Part shown: in pieces, positions 56,361-64,000 of the stretch
How positions within the stretch are numbered: position 1 is the stretch's first letter
Layout: every line of letters starts with the position of its first letter
Assembly: GCF_963662255.1 (NCBI RefSeq)
Contig: NC_085049.1
Span: 59,257,158 to 59,321,157, forward strand
From: Cinclus cinclus
Lineage: Eukaryota > Chordata > Aves > Passeriformes > Cinclidae
Length of the DNA: 64,000 nucleotides
Direction: 5' to 3'
The notes under the pieces: generated by a model
What the model saw: only the letters and a program-made list of their open reading frames with translations
Told to the model about the DNA's origin: nothing
Databases searched by the model: none
Position numbers and translations under genes: made by a program

Positions 56361-56765
56361 TATGAGCTGGGGGGAGTCTGTCAGCTGCAGAAACACGGGG
56401 TGGGTTTTCCAAGTGGCAGTAGCAGGGAGAGCGAGATCTGTGTCTCGCAAAGAGAACTTTTTCTTTTCTTTTGTTTTAAGATTATGAGACGATGATTTAT
56501 TAGTGGTGAGTGAACTTGTGAATTTGATTCTTGTTGGCTAGCAACGCCACACTCACTGAGTTTGATCCATCTTTTCTTCTTTCCCTCAAATTCTCCTTCC
56601 ATTTCATCTTTTTGTTTTTACTGTCCTTCATTCAAAGGAATTAATTTAGTCTATATTGGGCTGCAAATCGGAGGATTTCTACTTGTGTCATTCTTCTGTC
56701 TTTCAATTCAGAACATGACTGCAGAGGTCTGGAGGACAAAACTGAGAGAGAGGGACAGAAAAGTT

Positions 56766-56918
56766 GAGGATGCCCTATCCCTGAAACTGTTCAAGGCCAG
56801 GTTAGATAGAGCTCTGAGCAGTGTGGTCTAGTGGAAGGTGTCTTTCTAAATGGCAGGGGGACTGAAACTAGATGATCTTAAGGTCCCTTCCAGCCCAGAC
56901 CATTCTATGATTTTATGA
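56766..56918 (+). mobile_element. CR1 LINE 3' tail in the ZC3H7B 3' UTR
   Basis: It reads AGGATGCCCTATCCCTGAAA, then GTTCAAGGCCAGGTTAGATA, AGTGGAAGGTGTCTTTCTAA, AACTAGATGATCTTAAGGTC and ends CATTCTATGATTTTATGAAA, the typical CR1 end of two or more ATTCTATG-like units. It is sense with respect to ZC3H7B. Confidence 0.92.
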
Positions 56919-58830
56919 AATCTGGTGGAAAGGTGACCATGAATTTCATGTTACTTTTCTCAGTGCTGCAGACTAAGCCCCACTTACTCTGCTGCAGCCC
57001 TCCTGCTCTTCTGAGAGTTTGGTACCAGAAGAACTAGGAATTGTGCTGCAAAGAAGGAAAACCACTAGATTTAGCTTAAAACATCTAGGTTTATGCTCTA
57101 GCTGTCTGTATTTCCCTGAGGCATCAGCTGGTGCTGAGGATAACTGCTGTTTTTACCTTGCACTCCTTATAACACACAGTTGAGTAATGAAACTGCTTGC
57201 AGCAGTGAGGGAGCCAGGTTGTAGGTGACTTCAAACTTCAGCTGACTGTACTCAGAAAGCAAGTTGGTGACTTCTCTTTAGATGTCTTCTTCAGTATGTG
57301 GCAGGTATTCAGGGCAGATAGTTTGGGTTTGGATTTTTTTTGCTGGTGTGACTGGTGCAAGTAAAACAGAACCCATCTAGGAGGTGTAGTGGAGTCTATG
57401 ACACACCGTGTGTCACTGAAGTCCACACAGCAGTATCAGTCAGGAGGGAGGCGGTCACCAAAAGGAGCCTGTGTTTCTGTGTTGCCTTGTGTCCTGAAGA
57501 GAGGGAGGAAGGGAGGTAATGGTGCTCTTCCTTGCTCTTTAAATGGCATGTGTTTCTGGTTACTGGAACTGCGTTTTTCCCTGCACTGCCAGAAGAACTG
57601 GGTGGGGACCCATTTAAAAGGACACCATTGCACAGCATGGGCAATGTTTAGCTAATGATTAGCTAGGCAGCTGGAAGCGCTTACCAGTACCAGAGGTGCA
57701 GCCCCATCCTCTCAGAGCCAGGGCAGGGAGCTTGCAGATGCACAGTGCAACCAGGATGTGACCCAGAGCAGGGACAGTGGTGGAGAGTGAGTGGTGCAGC
57801 AGGGCCCAGCCATGGCCTGCTCTTGTGCTGTCTGATGTGTGCTTTGGTGAGATAACCAGTAATGCTGAACTCTGGGACAGGAGTTTTGCTTTCATAAGGG
57901 GCAGCAGTGAGAAGCAGTACTGCTCTGAATGCCAGCCTTGTCCTTTCTGGGCAGTCTAATCCTGTAAGCAGTAAATGTGTCTCCTGACCTGAGCTTCCCT
58001 CTCCTTCTCTCTTCTGCAGTCCAGTTGTGCTCTGCAGTTTTGCATGCATGGATGGCACCATCCACTCAAACACAAACATGTCTCCCAGCTTTTGTCAGGG
58101 ATGTCTTTTTCATACAGAGTCTTCTGGGACAGCAGTCTCAGTGCCCTTGGGGCTGGTAGGGCTGTATCCATGATAAATACAATCTGGCCATGAACTGCTT
58201 GGTGCTTTGGCATTGCTGCATCTTCCCATTCCTCTCTGCTCTCATATCCTTGGGGTTCAGAGCTTCAGGAGAGAAACTATGGTCCCTTCTCCTGGTCATC
58301 CCTGTGCTCAAGTAGTCAACTTTAGAGATGGGAGGAGACAGGCATCAGCTCCTAGACAGGCATCAGTTCCTGGGTTATCTTGTTCTGATCTTCTTGGGGA
58401 GAGACGCCAAGGAAGGAAATCTGGATTGGGGGACACTGGAATGTGTTTTTTATTTTTAAAGCAAACCTGCATCTCAAGTGTGACGCTAGTGTTCGCTGAG
58501 CCATGATTTCTAATGCAATGACTTGTTTAGGTTATAGAGTGGGTCACTGGCCCCTCTCCCCCTCTCTGCAATGAGAGCTGAGCTGCTCAATGGGATTTCA
58601 GAGGTTCGGGCTGGGGCAGAGATGGGGAGAGGGTGAGAGTGAGATGAGGTAGGCCCACGGTCATGGGGTTGCTTCAAGTGTCTCTTTGTTTTCCCTGATA
58701 TGGTAACCTGGTCAGTGGTGTTGCAGTACTTCGTCACCAGACTTGTTTTAGTGTGTATATATGTGACCCCTCCCATGAAACATATATACACAGGTATTAA
58801 ATATATCACTCTATATAATATTATATATGT

Positions 58831-59200
58831 GTGTGGTATCGAAGGAATCTTTTAAATGAGGGTAAAGGAAAAGGACTCAGGCCAGGAAACGCAGCATCCT
58901 CAGTTTAAATATGAAGCCTTATTTGGGATAGGGAAAGGGAAATAACAAAAGAGAGGGGGGGTTTATATAGATAGGTATAAACTTTGAGATGGGACAGGTT
59001 TCCCTGTTCACATTTTTGAAACCCTTTAGGATGTCCTTGCATTCCCATCTCAATGAGAGAGTATTATACTGCTAACTAGTGAGTAAAGTTTTAATATAAG
59101 GCTTTACTTATATTATTTAAAGGGACATTGTGAAAGGCAGGAAGTTTCACACTTGACTTCCCAGACTTGCTTTATCAAGCCAAGAGGGTTTTCTTCAGCA
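58831..59200 (-). mobile_element. Candidate ERV LTR, antisense (boundaries uncertain)
   Basis: On the minus strand the block has a TATA-like TATATAAACC (58978-58969), then a polyadenylation-like AATAAGGCTTCAT (58925-58913) about 45 bases downstream, and ends GATTCCTTCGATACCACA at 58832. This is TATA, then poly(A) signal, then U5 ending in CA, the architecture of an LTR. I do not recognise the family, the U3 edge is not defined, and no clear target duplication was found. Confidence 0.45.
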
Positions 59201-59842
59201 CATTATGTGCTCTCAGCAGAAATGCTCAGTGCTCAGCTCTACAGCAGATAAACTGCATGTTGTAGGGGCTGCTTTAGTGGTGTGTTCACAAGACCCTGTG
59301 ATAACTCTATTTATTTGTGTGAGAGAAGAAGAAAATTCTGCAGCACAGAATCAAATTTGAGGGTTATTAATAAAGGAAGTGATGTTTTAATTTTATAACA
59401 TTAGAAGAAAATCTCATATCCTGTAAAATAACCACACACATTCACACAGAGCAGAAACCTATTAAATGCTGAAGGACTTAGTGAAAATCTTTTCACAAAT
59501 TCTTTGGCAGGGGCAGGGATTTAGATGACACTGGCATTGGAGTTAACTTGGCTGTTACAGGGAGAAGTAAAAAAAAAAAATACCAAAAAATACCCTACTT
59601 AGCTTGTATGAAACTGTATGTCAAAATGGATGGCTTTTAGCATGTGAAAGGAAAAGATAGCAAGGGGATGCTGCAGTTCTGAGCTGGGTAGTAATGGTTT
59701 TGAGTCCTTTAATATGTCTTTGTATTAATATAATTTAAGAATACCACGCTTTACTATTAAAAAATAACTTAGTATCTTTCATAAGGTCTAGTATCAGGAT
59801 GAATACGTAGATGTTTTAACAACATTTTTGGTTTTGTTCTTA

Positions 59843-59852
59843 AATAAATAAA
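59843..59852 (+). terminator. Overlapping AATAAA poly(A) signals, probable ZC3H7B 3' end
   Basis: AAATAAATAAAG gives two overlapping AATAAA hexamers, at 59843-59848 and 59847-59852. Alternative single signals exist at 59369-59374 and 60482-60487. Which is used cannot be decided without transcripts. Confidence 0.5.
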
Positions 59853-59870
59853 GAAAAAACAAACTTGCTT

Positions 59871-62800
59871 ATTTTAGCCTTTGTAATAGAAAATAAAAGT
59901 GTGCACTTTAAACCCTCTCCTGGTCCAGAGTGTGTTTGTGTTTTTCAAATGCCCTGCAAAGGATTTTATTTTGCTTTTGGGTTTCCCTGCCATGAGGAGG
60001 GATGCAAAGGGAACACATCAAGCATTGGACCACTGTTTCTCCCATCTTTAAGTTCAATCTGCTTCTTTTCCTGCTCAGTGGAAAATCGCCTATGTGCATA
60101 TTAACAGTTGATGCAGTTCTTCATCATATACACAGTTCTTGTGAACTTTAGGTATATTTAAGATGTTTTTCTTTCCCCCTAGTGCCAAGAATCCATGTGC
60201 TCTGCAGTGTTTGGGTACCTCTGTTTTGAAACCTCCAGTAATCGGGTCTTGTAAACACCTTCATCTAGAGATTCTTTTGTGTAGGCTGCTCTGTTCAACT
60301 GGGTTGGCCAGTTCTTTTGTCTGGCAGTGTGCACCCTTCTAGGGAACGTGTCCTTAGCCCTACCACTCAGTTGCACACAGCTTGGGCCATGGGAAGCATC
60401 TGTGCACTTACTTTCCTCCTGGAGAGGATGCTGTGTGAGGAAACTGCACTGGGGGAAGAGGTCAGTGTGAAAACATTTACTAATAAACCCAGCTTCTTTA
60501 TTTTTTGAATCCATTATGATGCAGATTAATCTAGATTCTTGATCAAATCAAAACTGGAGGTGTGTGAAGATGGGAGGGGTTCCATGGATATGCCATCTTA
60601 CTGCTGTATAAACTGTCAGTGACCAGAAGGTCGTATTCAGTGAGACCTGAAGGGACAAGATTTGTCACACATCTCCTTGATGTTCCTTCTTACAGACATA
60701 AGAACTCACATCCTTCTGGTCAAAGAAGAGGCCTGAACACATTCTTGCAGTGCAGGGGGAATGAGGAGCCGTGTGCACTTCCAAGGTGCATCAATTGAGT
60801 AGATACAATATGAGAGACATTAGTTTTACATTCCAAAGGTTGTTGAGGCTATGCTGGCAAGAGTTGAGGGTAGCTTTTCCAGTACAGTTGAAACCAAAAT
60901 TGTCAAATCATGAGGCAGATAAAGCATCAGGATTAAAACACCTGTTTTCCTTGCAGGTTTGAGGTTCAGCTGTAAATTGGTGTTTCTTCATTGAAATAAA
61001 TTTGTATTTGGGAGAGGAAGAAAAGGAGTGGTGATTTCAGTAATCAGATCTTCCTAGTAACTTCAGCAGATACAAAGACAAGGCAGAGAGACCCAGGTTA
61101 GCCAGGAAAAATCCAGGTTCTATGGGAGATTAAGAAGAGCAGGGTAGAAACCCCTGAGAGGTGGAAGGGTTCATGTTGAAGATTGTTAATGCCATCACAT
61201 AGCAGCCTGGCAGGAGTTTGCTGCAGATGAGAATCCTAAGCAATCCTGTAACTGAGCCTGCCTACCCACACTATAGAGAAACATTTCTAGGCAGTGACAG
61301 CAGATGATGCAAATGCTGTCATCCTCTTCATTGTGTTTGCTGCTGCCACTGCAACCAGGAACAGGGTCATGTTGAGTTGTGTCCTGTGCACAGTAAGCAG
61401 CAGAGAGTTCCTGACATACATGAGCTGGGGAGGTGTGTTGGTCACTGGCTGGGCACAGACGACATAACCATGTAGGGCAGCTGGGGGGGGGGGGGGGGTT
61501 GGGCAAACATGGGGCAGAAAGCAACCAGCTAATTAGTAAAAGAGGCCTTGATGTGGAATTGTAGGAGGAAAGGCTGTGGGCTGAAGCACACAACAGTTAC
61601 ATGGTGAAGGAAGGCACTGAACAGGCTTGGCTGGGTGCTATGGGCTGGCTCTGGGCAGAGGTCCTGTGGGCACACAGCTCTTGGGGCTTCCTGGAAAGCT
61701 GCGGGCTCTGGTCAGGAGCTGAGCCATGTATCATTCAGCATCACCCTTTTCTCCCCAGGATGGGAGTGGGCAGGACAGGACCTGTCCATTACACACAACC
61801 TCTCTCCCTTTCCAGATTGATTGTCATTGTCACCCCCTGTTTCTTTGTGGTTCCTCCTCCAGGCAAGAGCAGTGTGTCCTGGTGCCGCTGGGACAGGAGT
61901 GGTGTTTCCTGAAAACAGATCCAGGTGCAGCAAAGACAAGAGCAGGGACCAGACCAGATGACATGTCCAGCTGACTCATTTCCCACCACAACAGTCCTGT
62001 CCCTGGCAGCTCCCAAAATTGCCCCTTTCAGGAATGCTTGTCTCTGCAGTTTATCTTATGGATGGCAGTGTCCCAGAAAACTATTACTTTTTCCAGAGAG
62101 CCTTAGGAGGCACAGACATAGCAGAAGCCCAGTAAATAGGGTCATTCATAACCATCTGGATTAATCCTGAAAAAAATTACATTTACCCAGGAGTGGGATA
62201 TAAGTCTCTAAACCTAGATTCCAGAGTAGATTTGGCTTGCTTTGAACTGGAAAAACACTCGGTTCTGGAGGTGCTCTTTGGCATATTTCCTTTGTTTTCA
62301 GTGGATTTCCTACATCTGCCTTAGCTATGGGCTTCCAATAGTGATGTGACCCTCCAGCCAGATGGCTGGGAAGGATGAAGAGCTGCATAGTTTTGCTAAT
62401 TGAATACTAAGGCATGTGCCCCCATCCGTACCCCAGCAGTGCTCAGAGACAGAGAGGAAAAGTCCTGTTGCATGGGAGTGAGAAGGCCTCAGTCTTCCTC
62501 AGCAAAATTGCTTGAGAATAACTGCAACACAGCTGGGCATTGCCCCTGGGAGCTGTGGTAGGGATTCAATACAGTGGGCAGTGTTTCAAAAGAAGCTCTA
62601 GGCAGTCTGGAGCTTCTCCTGTTCAAGACCATTCATGTTGTGGTTTTGGGGTATCAGTGGCAGTCAAACTGTCTAAGCTTTTTTAAGGGTCATTTGTTTT
62701 CTTTCAGCCCACATTCCTTCCCCAGGCTCAGCTGACTCCTGTATCTTTACATCGAGTTCAGGCTTCTTGTGCTACAATGCTGCAGGATCCCTGCTCTGGC

Positions 62801-64000
62801 TGGGGACCACGTTGTCCTTGGCAGGTGTGAGTAGGAAGAGATGGCTGACAGACAGCCCAGGTCCTTACAGCCAGGCTTGGTTTTGAGAGGGAAGCAGCCA
62901 CAGGAATGTGTCTCTTGCTGTCCCACCCAATGATCTCCCATGGCCCAACATCGCTGGCCTTGGATTTCCCCATCCTGCTTTCAACCCCTTGGTTTATTGC
63001 TGCTCTTGGCACCTCCTGAACTCTGCCTCCTGCCAAGGCTTGTTTCAAGAGTTCCCAAAGCTGTCTCTGCCCAGGCTGCCAGAGTGTTTTCAGAGTAAGG
63101 AAATGCAAAAAGGCAGCCCTAGGTGTCCTTCCTGCCCAGGACAGTTCAACTTCTAGTGATCCCCAGGCCCTTTCTCATGTTTCCTCCCTGCCTAGCACCT
63201 AGTTCTCTGTCAAATAGCATCTCACAAGGGAAGGCCACGTGCAGAAAAGCAATCTGTGGTGAGCCCAGCTGCCATGTGAGCACCCCAAGAAGGGGGAGAT
63301 ATCTTGGCAGGGGTGGTAGGGAAGCAAAGTTCATTAATCTTTTGGCACTCATTTTGGGGAATTAGTTCGTAGAAATTCTTTTGCCTCGGGCGGGAGGTGC
63401 AGCACTTCCCTCCACTGAAGTTCACTGCTTGCTTGGGAGATCCCAGTGCTGTTCCTCCACACAGGGAAACAGGCAGGCAGATATGTATGCATCCATAGGC
63501 ACGTGTATTTATGCCATACCCTGCGAGGGAAGGAAGCCCTTTCAGAGGTAGGAAGGGAGCTCTGAGGACAGAGACCTCATCAAGCCTCCGTCTGTGTCAT
63601 ATGTTGCTACCATCAAAAGTACCCAAAGGGTTGCATGCCCATCTTGCAGGCACCAGGCAGGGTCTTTAGCCAATACAGAGCCCTAGTCCCACTTTTCCCT
63701 CAGCTGTCCACCCTCCCATGCTGGCTTCATCACTCCTTCTCTCACTTCCTTTTCTTCAAAGTAATCTGCTGTGGATGCTGACACCGCTGTGGTCTGGCCA
63801 CAGCCTTCCCTGCTGCTGCTGTTCTGGGTATTCCGGCAGCTCCATGAATGTCTGTTGGCACTAGTAGCACCTCCACCCAGAAGAAGACAAGTTTCTGAGA
63901 TGTGGTGCAAGTACCCTTTCAGACTGGTGAAACTCAGTCTGCAGGCCTCTGCCAAGATGAGAAAAATTCCCTGCCAAGCCCAGTGCACCACGCAAACAAA
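59871..64000. other. Downstream intergenic region, no gene seen
   Basis: I find no exon with recognisable protein content. In mammals TEF follows ZC3H7B, but no TEF-like bZIP exon is present before 64000. A 16-G run lies at 61483-61498. The short open frames overlap on both strands and look random. Confidence 0.6.
61483..61498. repeat. Poly-G run (16 G)
   Basis: An uninterrupted run of sixteen G. The exact length may be unreliable in a sequenced assembly. Confidence 0.9.

Larger units (their letters stand above)
56361..59870 (+). other. ZC3H7B: ZC3H7B probable 3' UTR
   Basis: This stretch follows the stop codon and has no further acceptor-linked coding sequence. Its length of about 3.5 kb fits a long vertebrate 3' UTR. 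It contains a CR1 tail (56766-56918), a short TATATA patch near 58757-58828 and a candidate LTR (about 58831-59200). The 3' end is set by the AATAAA pair at 59843-59852 and is inferred. Confidence 0.55.

Noticed and set aside
59871..64000. Expected start of TEF after ZC3H7B
   Set aside because: No bZIP or PAR-type exon was seen before the window end, so TEF, if present, begins beyond 64000.
1..64000. CRISPR arrays, operons, prokaryotic mobile elements
   Set aside because: The intron-exon structure and repeats are vertebrate, and no regularly spaced direct repeats were seen.

Overview
The window is vertebrate nuclear DNA, most likely from a bird. Both protein genes are intron-rich with GT-AG splice sites and vertebrate-type products. 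The interspersed repeats are CR1 LINE fragments, which dominate avian genomes, and long terminal repeats of avian endogenous-retrovirus type. One LTR resembles LTRs I associate with passerines, so a songbird or close relative is plausible. That placement rests on recall, not on a search.

Layout. (1) Positions 1-6567, minus strand: the first seven coding exons of RANGAP1, the GTPase-activating protein of Ran. They encode residues 1-296, covering the N-terminus and most of the leucine-rich-repeat GAP domain. The acidic and C-terminal SUMO-acceptor parts lie beyond position 1. (2) About 6568-9350: the RANGAP1 5' intron and a CpG island (8830-9660) with CCAAT, CRE and ZNF143-like sites. (3) About 9660-14900: intergenic, holding an antisense CR1 tail, a solo LTR with a perfect 5-bp target duplication, and a TA/TG microsatellite beside T/G-rich DNA. 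(4) 14935-15170: a second, smaller CpG island, the likely ZC3H7B promoter and 5' UTR exon. (5) 19655-56360, plus strand: all 22 coding exons of ZC3H7B (RoXaN), reconstructed here with consistent splice phases as a protein of about 1012 residues. (6) 56361 to about 59870: probable 3' UTR, containing a CR1 tail and a candidate LTR, ending at overlapping AATAAA signals. (7) 59870-64000: no gene seen.

The two genes are head-to-head neighbours. The same order is known around human 22q13.2, where RANGAP1 is followed by ZC3H7B. They are not functionally coupled: RANGAP1 drives the Ran-GTP gradient at the nuclear pore, while ZC3H7B is a TPR and CCCH zinc-finger RNA-binding protein.

I found no undescribed gene system. 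The most interesting local features are a solo LTR that stops just short of a ZC3H7B splice acceptor, the choice of in-phase acceptors at that exon, a NAGNAG acceptor, and the LTR-bearing spacer between the two promoters.
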